Assembly: GCA_035651655.1 (NCBI GenBank)
Contig: DASRFG010000014.1
Location: 124,001-188,000, forward strand
Direction of reading: 5' to 3'
Length of the DNA stretch: 64,000 bases
Origin: Terriglobales bacterium
Lineage (GTDB): Bacteria > Acidobacteriota > Terriglobia > Terriglobales > Acidobacteriaceae
This document shows positions 45,705 through 53,869 of this stretch, one piece after another; position 1 is the first letter of the stretch; each line of letters begins with the position of its first letter. Position numbers and translations under genes: made by a program. The notes under the pieces are model-generated. The model was given only the letters and a program-made list of their open reading frames with translations, was not told the DNA's origin and searched no databases.

Positions 45705-46667
45705 TTAAGGCAGCGGCGCCTCTACCTCTTCGAGCATCCAGTGTGACGGCAACTCAAGGTGGCAGTCGAACCCGTAAAACCGTCCATGGAAAACATGCTG
45801 GAAGAGGCACGCCCGTTGTCCGCGCAAGACTGGGTCGGCCTGCACCGGTTGAAAATCACCGTCCGGAGCATCCGCTGCGAACACTTGCACCTGCCACTCG
45901 CCTTCAGGGTTGTCGCTGTAGCGGTGCGGATAAATTTCCGTGGCCAGATAGTAGGCTCCTGATCTCTTCCCGCTACTATTCTTCGCGTTCTTTACATAGA
46001 GCAGCGTTGGCGCAGCCACCGTCTGCTCTGAAGTAATCAAGATCTTGTCGGGAGCCTTGTCTAATTCCTGCAGTGTGGCCGCGTTGCGGCTGACAATCTC
46101 AAAATGATCACGATCGTTTCCACGGTACCACGTCAGGTAAAAGCGGCCGGAGCGCGGATCGCGAAACAAATTGGGATTCTGATTTCTCTGATTGGGGACG
46201 CGCTGAACCAGGATTTTAATCTCTTTGATGTGAACGCCGTCGGCTGTTGTACCCAGCACAATATAGCTGCTTGGGGTGTCGTAATCGCGTGTAAACGCCA
46301 GGTAGAGGAGATCGCGTTGTTTCCGGTCCGCATGCGCCAGTACTGACGGCCAGCGTGCGTTGGTTAGCAGCGGATTCTGTGCATACTTTGTCCAATTCAC
46401 CAGATCGTTGCTGCGCGCTAAACCGATTCCTCTACCCTCATTCAACCCATACCATCCCCAATAGCGGAACCCTCCACGCTTGAGTTCCAGCACGCTCAAC
46501 GTGTGGGGGAACTGATCACCTTCCCACTGCTGGGACTCCGGAAGAACCTGGCGAGGGGTCGTTAAGTTCAAATATGTGGGTTGAGAGTTACTCGGCTTCC
46601 GGTCCTGTGCCAACGACGGCAGCGTAAACGCAAGCACGGCCAGAACAAAGCTTAGATGGATTCTCAT
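45705..46667 (-). CDS. Exported GH43-like beta-propeller protein
   Basis: The 320-aa protein has a signal peptide (LSFVLAVLAFTLPSLAQ). Blades with SNDLVNWTKYAQNPLL and NPNLFRDPRSGRFYLTWYRG are characteristic of glycoside hydrolase clans F/J. I cannot locate the catalytic triad with confidence, so it may be a hydrolase of arabino- or fructo-sugars, or a pseudoenzyme. It converges with the GH-A-like gene (stops 8 bp apart). Confidence 0.65.
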   Translation of the reverse strand: MRIHLSFVLAVLAFTLPSLAQDRKPSNSQPTYLNLTTPRQVLPESQQWEGDQFPHTLSVLELKRGGFRYWGWYGLNEGRGIGLARSNDLVNWTKYAQNPLLTNARWPSVLAHADRKQRDLLYLAFTRDYDTPSSYIVLGTTADGVHIKEIKILVQRVPNQRNQNPNLFRDPRSGRFYLTWYRGNDRDHFEIVSRNAATLQELDKAPDKILITSEQTVAAPTLLYVKNAKNSSGKRSGAYYLATEIYPHRYSDNPEGEWQVQVFAADAPDGDFQPVQADPVLRGQRACLFQHVFHGRFYGFDCHLELPSHWMLEEVEAPLP

Positions 46668-46697
46668 TATTCTTGCGGTAAACTCCGGATTCTCTTA

Positions 46698-47837
46698 TTA
46701 ACCAATTGCCGTCCTCTTTTTCGATCCCCGAGCATCGCTAGCGTTTTCTTGCTGCGCATTCAGCCACAAATTCACCGGGACTTCACGAGGATTGTTGGGC
46801 GCGTAAGGCCACGTCACGCGTCTTCCGGTCCCGGCTGATTCATAGGCTGCGTAAATGATCTCCAGCGTAGCTCGCCCGTCGTCCCCAGTTTCCCTTGGCG
46901 TTTGGTCCTCAAGAATACAGTCAATAAAATGGCGCATTTCGTGCGGAAACCCATAAAGGTGCGCCTCTTCGAATACTGTGAAAGTCCATCCTTTAGTCTC
47001 GCCTGCCTTCTCCACTGCGTATCCATAACCTTTTGAGCTATAGGTTTCCATTGAGCTGCCGTGCAGAAGGTCGCAGTAGATCACGCCCTCGGTGCCGTAA
47101 ACCTCAACCCGATCATCCATGCCACCCTGTTTCGCCCAACTGTTTTCAATCAGTGCCGTGCCTCCGCCCTCGAATTCCACCAGCACAACGCAGTTGTCCT
47201 CACCCTTGGTGCGTCCGCTGTGGAGCACGCGCTGGCAGTGCGCCACAACGCTCTTTGGCTTTGGTTTGCCGTACATCCACCGGGCCCACTCAATGCCGTG
47301 GCAGCCCATGTCCATCAAAGCTCCGCCGCCCGAGCGCCGTATGTCGTAGAACCAGTCCGAGTGCGGGCCGGAATGTTTTTCACCTTGCTTGACCATGTAC
47401 ACCTTGCCCACGGCACCCTCATCTACCAAGTGCTTCACGCGGGCATATTTTGGAGAAAAGCAGATCGTCTCCGCGTACATAAGTTTGGCCTTGTGCCGCT
47501 TGCATGCAGAAATCATCTCCTCAGCGTCTGCCAAGGTGTGCGCGATCGGTTTTTCAAGAATTACGTGCTTGCCTGCCTGCGCGGCAGCAACCACGATTTC
47601 TCGATGAAGGTCGTTGGGCACGCCAATAACTACGGCGTCTACGTCCTTGCGCTCCAGCAACTGCCGATAATCGGTTGCGGTAAACGGCACCTTCCACTTG
47701 CGGGCAAACTCTTCAACCCTTTGCCGATTCGGCGAGCATACGGCCGTTATTGTGGCGTTCGGAACTTCCTGGAATGCCTCGGCATGAATGTTCGACGAAA
47801 AAGCTGATCCAATAATGCCCACTCTCACGCGATCCAT
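46698..47837 (-). CDS. Gfo/Idh/MocA-family sugar dehydrogenase
   Basis: The 379-aa protein begins DRVRVGIIGSAFSSNIHAEAF, a Rossmann fold, and has EKPIAHTLADAEEM with the catalytic-site Lys. A C-terminal domain has HGIEWARWM. ATG 47837 follows GAGG and sits 19 bp after the upstream stop; the open frame to 48293 runs through the upstream gene and is not coding. It is probably co-transcribed with the small-subunit/GMC pair, giving an oxidised sugar as substrate or product. Confidence 0.85.
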   Translation of the reverse strand: MDRVRVGIIGSAFSSNIHAEAFQEVPNATITAVCSPNRQRVEEFARKWKVPFTATDYRQLLERKDVDAVVIGVPNDLHREIVVAAAQAGKHVILEKPIAHTLADAEEMISACKRHKAKLMYAETICFSPKYARVKHLVDEGAVGKVYMVKQGEKHSGPHSDWFYDIRRSGGGALMDMGCHGIEWARWMYGKPKPKSVVAHCQRVLHSGRTKGEDNCVVLVEFEGGGTALIENSWAKQGGMDDRVEVYGTEGVIYCDLLHGSSMETYSSKGYGYAVEKAGETKGWTFTVFEEAHLYGFPHEMRHFIDCILEDQTPRETGDDGRATLEIIYAAYESAGTGRRVTWPYAPNNPREVPVNLWLNAQQENASDARGSKKRTAIG

Positions 47838-47856
47838 GCATCCTCGTTTCCAAGCA

Positions 47857-48636
47857 TTAGGTTTTAATCTCGCAGCCCGGACATTCTGGATAGTAGGTAT
47901 TGCCTTTGTAATCGAGTTCTTCGATTCCCGCAGCAGAAGTGTAATAGCCGCGAATCGCTTGGTGCCGGGCGAGGTCAAAGAACTTTTGCAGAGGCGTCGC
48001 CGGCTCGCCCTGCCCGGTTGTGAAAAGCAGTTTCTGTTGTTCGGCTTCGCTGAGCTGCAAAAATCCGCGGCCATAGCGCTGCTTCGCGCTCTCCTGAAGC
48101 GCCGCAATTCCCGCTCGTGCAACCGCCTGCGGATCCGCAGTTTCGAGTTCACGCACCGGTGTCTCACCGTAATAAGCGACCGCGAGCGCGCGGTGCGAAG
48201 CATCAAGTTGCCGGGCAGCATCTCGCACGCCTGCGCTGGAATGGAGCCACAAGTCCAACCAATGCGTAGTTTGATCCAGGGCCGCCGCATCAACTTTGCC
48301 CAGCACGACCTCGATCATGCGGGTAACGAGCTGGAACTCTTCTGCAGCAAAGAACTGTGGCCGGTACGGCGCGGGACCGGGCTGCACATATTCGGTCTCG
48401 CTGCCGGGTATCGCCGGATGGAGCTTCTCAGCGCTGCTGAGCGCATGCATCAGGTGCTTACTTGAGGGCTCATACAATCCTGGAGGCAGGTCGGCGGCTT
48501 GTTGTTCGCCTGCAATTAAAGCCGTAGCCGTTTCAGGCACCAGCCCACTTACCCCGGCCAGAGCGACCAATTCCCCCAGTCGCAATATCCACTGCCGCCG
48601 GGTAAGTTCCTCGGGAGTTTCCCGGTGCTCGCTCAC
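47857..48636 (-). CDS. Gluconate 2-dehydrogenase subunit 3-like protein (Tat-exported), second copy
   Basis: The 259-aa protein carries a Tat-like signal (TRRQWILRLGELVALAGVSGL) and a helical domain of the subunit 3 family (AAEEFQLVTRMIEVVLG, then AIRGYYTSAAGIEELDYKGN). It is longer at the N-terminus than the copy at 11520. Its start overlaps the stop of the upstream GMC gene by 4 bp, so here the gene order is GMC first, the reverse of the first pair. Partner and substrate are inferred from the adjacent gene. Confidence 0.85.
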   Translation of the reverse strand: MSEHRETPEELTRRQWILRLGELVALAGVSGLVPETATALIAGEQQAADLPPGLYEPSSKHLMHALSSAEKLHPAIPGSETEYVQPGPAPYRPQFFAAEEFQLVTRMIEVVLGKVDAAALDQTTHWLDLWLHSSAGVRDAARQLDASHRALAVAYYGETPVRELETADPQAVARAGIAALQESAKQRYGRGFLQLSEAEQQKLLFTTGQGEPATPLQKFFDLARHQAIRGYYTSAAGIEELDYKGNTYYPECPGCEIKT

Positions 48637-50333
48637 AACTCACCTCGACGAAAGGCTTGAGCAATGTGTTCTCCGGCGCGCGCGGAAATGGCCATGATGG
48701 TCAGCGTCGGCTCGTAGCAGCCCTGGGTGGTAAAAACCGCGCCATCGGTCACGAATACGTTTCGCGCGTCGTGCACCTTGCAATTGCGGTCCACAACGCT
48801 CTTCTTGGGATCGTCCCCCATCCGCGCCGTTCCACACTCATGGATGTTCTTGCCGAATACGCTGAGCTCCCTCCGTGGCTCCGTCACTTCACTCAGTTTC
48901 ATTTCGCCCAAAATGGCGTTGACGTCCTGACGCATAGCTTTTGCCATTGCCCGGTCGTTCTCTCCATAGCTAGCGCTGATGTGGAGAACAGGAATGCCCC
49001 ACGCATCTTTCTTTTTGGGGTCCAATTTCACAAAATTGTCCGCGCGAGGCAGACATTCGCCCTGGGCCTCAATCGCAAAGTAGTAGGGAATCTCCTCGCG
49101 CACCCGCTTGCGTAGACTGTCCCCTACTTCCGGCATCAGAAACGCATGCTCGTACAACTCCTGGCTGCCGTCACCGTCAAAGCGGTATCCGCGGACAAAA
49201 TTCGAATTGCGGTTGTGACCCCCATTTGCATTTACATATTTAGGAATGATGAACCCACACGGACGCCCTACCGCTTCCCGTTTTGATGACCGCAAATTCA
49301 ACATGAATCCGCCGGCGCCCTCAATCGTGAAATGGTCCATGAGGTAGTGGCCCAATACGCCGGTCGAATTTCCCACACCTTGCGGATACGCCGGAGATTG
49401 CGAATTCAGCAGGATGCGCGTGGATTCGAGCGCTCCCGCGGCTACCACCACGCTTCGTGCGTAGACTTCTCGACTCTCGCGAGTCACGCGATCAATGTAA
49501 TGAACTCCCTTCGCGCGCCCGCTGCCATCCATCACCACTTGGCTTACCACGGCATCGCTCACCAGAGTGAATTTTCCCGTGCGGGCAGCGGCCGGAAGCG
49601 TCACGGAAGGGCTGTTGAAGTAAGAAGCTGTAAAGCAGCCCCGTTGACACTGGTCGCAATAGTGGCAAGCCGGACGTCCGCGATGCGGCACCGTTAAATT
49701 AGCCACGCGATCAGGCATCACACGCCAGCCAAACCGGCGCTCAACCACCTGCTTTGCCTGCAGCGCACCGCAGGAGAGGTTCATCGGTGGCAGGAATTGT
49801 CCATCCGGAAACTGCTGCAGCCCCTCGCGTGATCCGCTCACGCCGATGTAGCTCTCCACGCGGTCGTAGTAGGGCTCCAGCTCCTTGTAGCTGATCGGCC
49901 AATCTTCGCCGTAGCCATCACGGCTCGCCGCTTTGAATTCGTTGTCGCTGTACCGATAGCTCTCCCGCGCCCAGCAGAATGTCTTACCCCCGACCTGCCG
50001 GCCGCGGATCCACATGAATGGCTTGTCAGCTGGAAAGGTGTATGGATGCTCCAGGTCGTTCACAAAGAATTGATGGCTGTATTCGTCGCAGGCGTAGCAC
50101 AAACGTTGCACCGGTTGTGTGCGCAACAGCTGCTCTTGATTGCCGAAACCACGAAAGTTGAGTTGGTAGGGCCAAACGTGCTCCGTGAAGTCACGCGTGG
50201 GTACACGCGGAGGGCCGGCCTCGAGCATCAGGGTGTCAAGACCGCGCTCCGCAACTTCTTTCGCCACCCAGCCGCCGCTGGCGCCCGACCCAATCACAAT
50301 GACGTCATATATTTTGCGCCGAGGAAGGAGCAT
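48633..50333 (-). CDS. GMC-family FAD oxidoreductase, second copy
   Basis: The 566-aa flavoprotein has the FAD motif VIGSGASGGWVAKEV, IRGRQVGGKTFCWARESYRYS and the C-terminal GTARMGDDP...FVTDGAVF. Its Cys-rich segment (CHYCDQCQRGC, about residue 222) contains C-x5-C-x3-C, the spacing described for the [3Fe-4S] cluster of bacterial FAD-glucose dehydrogenase. It has no signal peptide and would be exported with the Tat subunit. No cytochrome gene is adjacent. Confidence 0.87.
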   Translation of the reverse strand: MLLPRRKIYDVIVIGSGASGGWVAKEVAERGLDTLMLEAGPPRVPTRDFTEHVWPYQLNFRGFGNQEQLLRTQPVQRLCYACDEYSHQFFVNDLEHPYTFPADKPFMWIRGRQVGGKTFCWARESYRYSDNEFKAASRDGYGEDWPISYKELEPYYDRVESYIGVSGSREGLQQFPDGQFLPPMNLSCGALQAKQVVERRFGWRVMPDRVANLTVPHRGRPACHYCDQCQRGCFTASYFNSPSVTLPAAARTGKFTLVSDAVVSQVVMDGSGRAKGVHYIDRVTRESREVYARSVVVAAGALESTRILLNSQSPAYPQGVGNSTGVLGHYLMDHFTIEGAGGFMLNLRSSKREAVGRPCGFIIPKYVNANGGHNRNSNFVRGYRFDGDGSQELYEHAFLMPEVGDSLRKRVREEIPYYFAIEAQGECLPRADNFVKLDPKKKDAWGIPVLHISASYGENDRAMAKAMRQDVNAILGEMKLSEVTEPRRELSVFGKNIHECGTARMGDDPKKSVVDRNCKVHDARNVFVTDGAVFTTQGCYEPTLTIMAISARAGEHIAQAFRRGEL

Positions 50334-50590
50334 GAGCCGGCCAGTGTAGCAAATCGGCCGGCGATGGCCGGTTTGCTCTTCCCGCCGGTCGCCGCTGTTC
50401 GCTTCACTGATCTTCCGCTGACTGCTTATCTCAGCCGTTCAGTGATTCTTTACATCTTCCACAGCTTTGGGACGTCTAAAGTGTGCTACACCCGCACAAA
50501 CTAGCGACCACTCGTCATAAATTGTTAATCAGTGGTGCGCCCGCAGCGTGGGCAGCCACTCCCAAGCAGAAAAGCCGTCTGAGAGGACCA

Positions 50591-50941
50591 GTGAGATTAA
50601 GTATGCATATTACGAAATTGCGCGACGTGGCGGTCATCCACTGCGTGGGCCGCATTGTGTTTGCCGACGAAGCCACTGCTCTGCGCAATACGGTCGAAGC
50701 GATCCTCTCCGACTACCCCCAGTGCGTGCTCAACCTGCGCCTGGTGAGCCACATTGACGCCCATGGCCTGGGTATTCTGGCGAAGCTCTGTGCCGCGGCT
50801 CGCCGTAGGGGTGGTTCGTTGAAGCTGAGCAACCTGAACCGCAGGTGTCGCGAGCTGTTTAACCTTACTGGGATTGCCTCCGCAATCGAGATCTATGCTT
50901 CTGAAGACGAAGCTCTGCGGGCCTGCGAACAACTCGCCTGA
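50591..50941 (+). CDS. STAS-domain protein (anti-sigma-factor antagonist-like)
   Basis: The protein of about 116 aa matches the STAS fold: ITKLRDVAVIHCVGRI, then CVLNLRLVSHIDAHGLGILAKL with the usual LVSHID stretch. Phosphorylation of a Ser/Thr at the DSxG position is not possible in the usual way, since the loop reads IDAHGLG. The GTG at 50591 follows AGAGGA; ATG 50603 is the alternative. It may be part of a partner-switching control near the pilus genes, but no partner kinase is visible. Confidence 0.8.
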   Translation: MRLSMHITKLRDVAVIHCVGRIVFADEATALRNTVEAILSDYPQCVLNLRLVSHIDAHGLGILAKLCAAARRRGGSLKLSNLNRRCRELFNLTGIASAIEIYASEDEALRACEQLA

Positions 50942-51055
50942 CACCTAAACATGCAATTTGGGACTTCCCCCATTGGAATTCTCCGGTTACCACGGTCATC
51001 TACGCTCACAGCCTGCAGATGAATACCATGGTTTCAGGCGTGCTCGCGCCAGGGT

Positions 51056-51616
51056 GTGAAACCGCGACGCAGCCGACCTATGGCTCCCAAACTAATAGAC
51101 GCTATTGCTAACCGCCTTTGTTCCCATGAGTTTGCCTGGCCTCGCCGTCGCACCACAGGCGATTACTACCAGGTTTGTGTACTATGCGGCGCCGAGTACC
51201 TCTACGACTGGAATTCCATGACCCGTACCGGGCGCATTGAGCATGGTCATAAGCAGGAGCTTCCAGGGCAGACATTGAACCGTTCCCGACGACGCTCCAA
51301 CTGGCGCCCACGTGCAAGGCGCCTGCGTCTCAACGCGCCCTTGACCTTCAGAAAAACGGGTGCCGAGGAGTGGAACTCCGGCGTTGTCCAGAACATCAGC
51401 CAGTCTGGGGTGTTGTTTCATGCTTCCCAGAGCATAGATCAGGACGCCGATGTGGAGATGATTTTCGAGATGCCCGAGGAAATTACTGGTCAGCCGAACA
51501 GTCGGGTGTTGTGTAATGGCTATGTCGTAAGGGCCATGGCATCCAAAGCTTCCTCTTCGATGCTGACATTTGCAGTGGCTATCTCGGGATACACTTTCCT
51601 TCACGACAAAATGTAG
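51056..51616 (+). CDS. PilZ-domain protein with an N-terminal Cys/His segment
   Basis: The 186-aa protein has a PilZ domain (RARRLRLN then NISQSGVLFHAS, the RxxxR and NxSxxG motifs), so it should bind c-di-GMP. Before it, CSHEF and CVLCGAEY resemble a small zinc site (C-x-H, C-x2-C). The GTG start at 51056 has only a weak AGGG; ATG 51080 is the alternative. It is upstream of the tad-like genes on the opposite strand, which suggests a c-di-GMP link to pilus function, though this is inference. Confidence 0.82.
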   Translation: MKPRRSRPMAPKLIDAIANRLCSHEFAWPRRRTTGDYYQVCVLCGAEYLYDWNSMTRTGRIEHGHKQELPGQTLNRSRRRSNWRPRARRLRLNAPLTFRKTGAEEWNSGVVQNISQSGVLFHASQSIDQDADVEMIFEMPEEITGQPNSRVLCNGYVVRAMASKASSSMLTFAVAISGYTFLHDKM

Positions 51617-51635
51617 CGCGGGCAACCTGCCCGCG
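51617..51635 (+). terminator. Hairpin directly after the PilZ gene
   Basis: CGCGGGCA and TGCCCGCG form a perfect 8-bp stem with a 3-nt loop, beginning right after the stop codon. No T-tract follows, so it may stabilise or end the transcript only partly. Confidence 0.4.
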
Positions 51636-51644
51636 AGCCAACTC

Positions 51645-51770
51645 CTAGTGTATTACTCTCACTAACCTCAATAGTCCAATTGCGAGCACTAGCAGCAGAG
51701 CAAAAATAAGCGCCCATTCTGCGGTGTCCTGGCCATCGTCGTCCGGCCAAACTGGTGTGAGCAGCGCCAT
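51645..51770 (-). CDS. 41-aa Flp-pilin-like micro-protein
   Basis: This 41-residue gene is below normal ORF cut-offs. It reads with a short polar start, then PDDDGQDTAEWALIFALLLV and a short basic tail (LLRLVRVIH). The DGQD-x2-E-x-A-L layout followed by a hydrophobic helix matches the Flp/Fap pilin processing-site pattern (G/Q-x-x-x-E-[YW]). It would be an inner-membrane or pilin-like protein exported by a tad system. Only a TATAAG-like -10 box at a sub-optimal distance from TTGACC is seen upstream, with no clear ribosome site. Confidence 0.55.
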   Translation of the reverse strand: MALLTPVWPDDDGQDTAEWALIFALLLVLAIGLLRLVRVIH

Positions 51771-51914
51771 CAAACTGCCGCAACCTTATATAACCTTCTG
51801 AGGGTGGTCAATTGTCCGCTGCGAGGTTCTCTGCAGACCGCTGAGGTCGGCAGCAGAAACATGTAAATCGACCAAGCGCTTCTGAATGGCGGTAAGCTGC
51901 CAGACAAAGACAAA

Positions 51915-51937
51915 GGCCCACTCCTAGGAAGTGGGCC
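51915..51937 (-). terminator. Hairpin with T-rich tail, downstream of the tadG-like gene
   Basis: GGCCCACT and AGTGGGCC form an 8-bp stem with a 7-nt loop. On the - strand it is followed by TTTGTCTTTG, a broken T-tract. It lies about 145 bp past the stop of the vWA gene and could end the tad-like operon. Confidence 0.45.
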
Positions 51938-51944
51938 GAGAGGT

Positions 51945-51975
51945 GGAACCCAGACACAACCATCAGTCGGTTTCC
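51945..51975. other. Second inverted repeat next to the terminator hairpin
   Basis: GGAACC-x-AGAC pairs with GTC-GGTTTCC on the other side, with one mismatch, giving a stem of about 9 bp and a 10-nt loop. Together with the hairpin at 51915-51937 it forms two adjacent structured elements in the gap between the vWA gene and the Flp-like gene. Confidence 0.35.
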
Positions 51976-52008
51976 AAGAATAGACTGAGCCAAACTCCCT
52001 AATTTTAA

Positions 52009-52024
52009 TGTGATCGTCGTCACA
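52009..52024. promoter_or_regulatory. CRP/FNR-superfamily-like operator palindrome
   Basis: TGTGA-TCGTCG-TCACA is a perfect match to the TGTGA-N6-TCACA consensus bound by E. coli CRP. It lies in non-coding DNA 57 bp past the end of the vWA gene and about 240 bp before the Flp-like gene. A second TGTGA half site follows at about 52030. The regulator is not in the window. Confidence 0.5.
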
Positions 52025-52081
52025 TTCCACTGTGACGAAGTTCTCTTGGGCTCTTTGCCGCTGCTAGCCAACCTGGCGCGC

Positions 52082-53308
52082 TTATTGCGTCAGGCGGAGC
52101 AGGATCTTCGCGGCGATGGTCTGAAATACATCCTGCAGGTCGGCCGCCGTAGGCGCAAACACCGCTTCACCTTGCGGGAGGTTGGGATCGAATGTAGGGC
52201 TGGCCGGATCGTTCGCGACCTGTTGCAGAAAGACCTTGTTAATGCTGTTGCCCAAGCCGATCGAGTAAACCACCATGCCTTGCGCGCGCATGGCATTGGC
52301 TGTCTGGATCGAGCGGAAATCGGCGTCTGGAGTTACGTTAGCGCGAAGAAAGGATTTGAAAGTTCCATCTATCGCCGACTGAAACTGGCTCACTCCCGCG
52401 CAGCAGGATGGTGTTCCTCCGCTGGTTGAACAAAGCTGGTTGCCCGAAACAGGATCAAAGAAGCCGACGACGGTTCCTGTGTCGGAACCGCCAAAATTTC
52501 TAAGCGTTGCTCGTCCGCTGCAGTTCAGGGAGTTTTGGATGACGTTCGCTAAGCCATCGGTGAAGAATACCGCCACCTTCACCACGTTCTCGCCCGGCGC
52601 CACTACGACGGAGTTGTTCTGCGCCTGGCCGGCCGCCAGCCCACCTTGAGAGAATGTGCCGCCCGCGAATACCATGGCGTTCGCCGCATTCTTAATTGGT
52701 GTCTTGAAGTTGTATTGGATTGGCACGTTCACGGTCACGTTGCTGGCGAAGCTGATCATTGACACGCGGTCGATGGCGTCATCGAATAGATCAATAAACG
52801 TGTTGACGGCGGGAGGCAACGCCTGTGCGCCACCATTGCTCCTCATTGACCCGGAGCGGTCCAGCACCAGCGACATCACGAGTTTAGCGCGGGTGGCTTG
52901 GGAATTGGCTGCCACGTCCATGGTCTTCCAGCGCGGCAGAATCCGGATGAAGAAGGTATTGATCGTCGCCGTCGCATTAACCGTGAGCAGCGTATTGTTA
53001 TTGGCATCCGTGCTGAAGGCCACATTAACTACCGGTGGGCCGCTATCGCGGCCAGAAGCCCCGTAGTTCATGGCGAATGTACTTCTGGCGATGTTCGCCG
53101 CCTGCCCCTGTCCCTGGGAGAGGTTCCGCATGCCCATCAGACACGCAGAATCCACGGCTTTGGAGAGGCTCGCCTTGGTGACATACGCAAAGCCCAGGTC
53201 TATGGCGAAGCCCACGAACAAAATGATGATGGGTACAAGGGCGGCAAATAGGGGAAGGGTTTGCCCGTGTTCCTTGCCTGTTTTCTTCCGCCGATGAAAG
53301 AGGTTCAT
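52082..53308 (-). CDS. TadG-like protein with von Willebrand A domain
   Basis: The protein of about 408 aa starts with the Tad/TadG N-terminal pattern (GQTLPLFAALVPIIILFVGFA, residues about 15-40), then a vWA domain with MIDAS motif DRSGSM and a VKVAVFFTDGLAN strand. A disulfide-rich loop (CSTSGG...CCAG) is present. It would be anchored in the inner membrane or exported as part of the tad apparatus. AGGAGG five bases before ATG 53308 decides the start over the longer frame to 53341. Third gene of the tadE-tadE-tadG-like operon. Confidence 0.85.
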   Translation of the reverse strand: MNLFHRRKKTGKEHGQTLPLFAALVPIIILFVGFAIDLGFAYVTKASLSKAVDSACLMGMRNLSQGQGQAANIARSTFAMNYGASGRDSGPPVVNVAFSTDANNNTLLTVNATATINTFFIRILPRWKTMDVAANSQATRAKLVMSLVLDRSGSMRSNGGAQALPPAVNTFIDLFDDAIDRVSMISFASNVTVNVPIQYNFKTPIKNAANAMVFAGGTFSQGGLAAGQAQNNSVVVAPGENVVKVAVFFTDGLANVIQNSLNCSGRATLRNFGGSDTGTVVGFFDPVSGNQLCSTSGGTPSCCAGVSQFQSAIDGTFKSFLRANVTPDADFRSIQTANAMRAQGMVVYSIGLGNSINKVFLQQVANDPASPTFDPNLPQGEAVFAPTAADLQDVFQTIAAKILLRLTQ

Positions 53309-53321
53309 CTCGTCCTCCTGG

Positions 53322-53858
53322 TCAGAAGTACGCTGCGTCATACATTGTCGCTGGCAGAAGAACGTTGAGCATCTTCCCCACCGGCGTAATCGGCTGATAT
53401 GAATAGAAGACTTCCGTCACATAAAGCGTCTGCTTGGGCTGAGGAATGGGGACTGCCGTGATGGGAAGAGTCGCCGGGAAGCCAACTCCCTGTCCTATCC
53501 TGCTGTTCGCCGAATATGCTCCCTGGGATAGTTGCTGGGTGATTCGATAATTCCCGTTGTTGTTGTATACCGCGGTGACGATCACTTTGCCCTTATTGTT
53601 GATGTCCAGCGGGGCCGCTCCTCCGATCACGGCTGTGATCGTGTCGGCAAAATCAGTTCCTCGGGACGCGAGATTCGATCCTTCGCCGGTTAGGTTGGTG
53701 ATCACTTGCTTCTCGTAGATGGCTCGGCCGAAATCAATCAGCCCCAGCGCCAGCATGAGCATCATCAGCACCACCGCCGTGAACTCGACTATTGCCTGGC
53801 CGCACTCCTGTGTGCGTGCTTTCCGGCCACGTGAATCCTGCTGTCGCGACGTTGCCAC
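53322..53858 (-). CDS. TadE-like pseudopilin (second)
   Basis: The 178-aa protein has the TadE helix GQAIVEFTAVVLMMLMLALGL near residues 20-40, with the E at the processing-type position, and a downstream soluble domain. GTG 53858 is preceded by AGGAGA. It is one of two TadE-like proteins that may form a minor pilus component; no Tad ATPase or secretin is in the window. Confidence 0.85.
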   Translation of the reverse strand: MATSRQQDSRGRKARTQECGQAIVEFTAVVLMMLMLALGLIDFGRAIYEKQVITNLTGEGSNLASRGTDFADTITAVIGGAAPLDINNKGKVIVTAVYNNNGNYRITQQLSQGAYSANSRIGQGVGFPATLPITAVPIPQPKQTLYVTEVFYSYQPITPVGKMLNVLLPATMYDAAYF

Positions 53859-53869
53859 GTGTTCGTCTC

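Noticed and set aside
47061-47807. 248-codon + strand frame opposite the Gfo/Idh gene
   Set aside because: No motifs, and it is fully antisense to a gene with a clear family signature.
47838-48293. Upstream extension of the Gfo/Idh frame on the - strand
   Set aside because: It passes through the small-subunit gene in another frame. The real start with a ribosome site is at 47837.
51808-52071. 87-codon - strand frame in the gap before the Flp-like gene
   Set aside because: It overlaps another equally long frame, has many Cys and His without pattern, and covers the hairpins and the palindrome.
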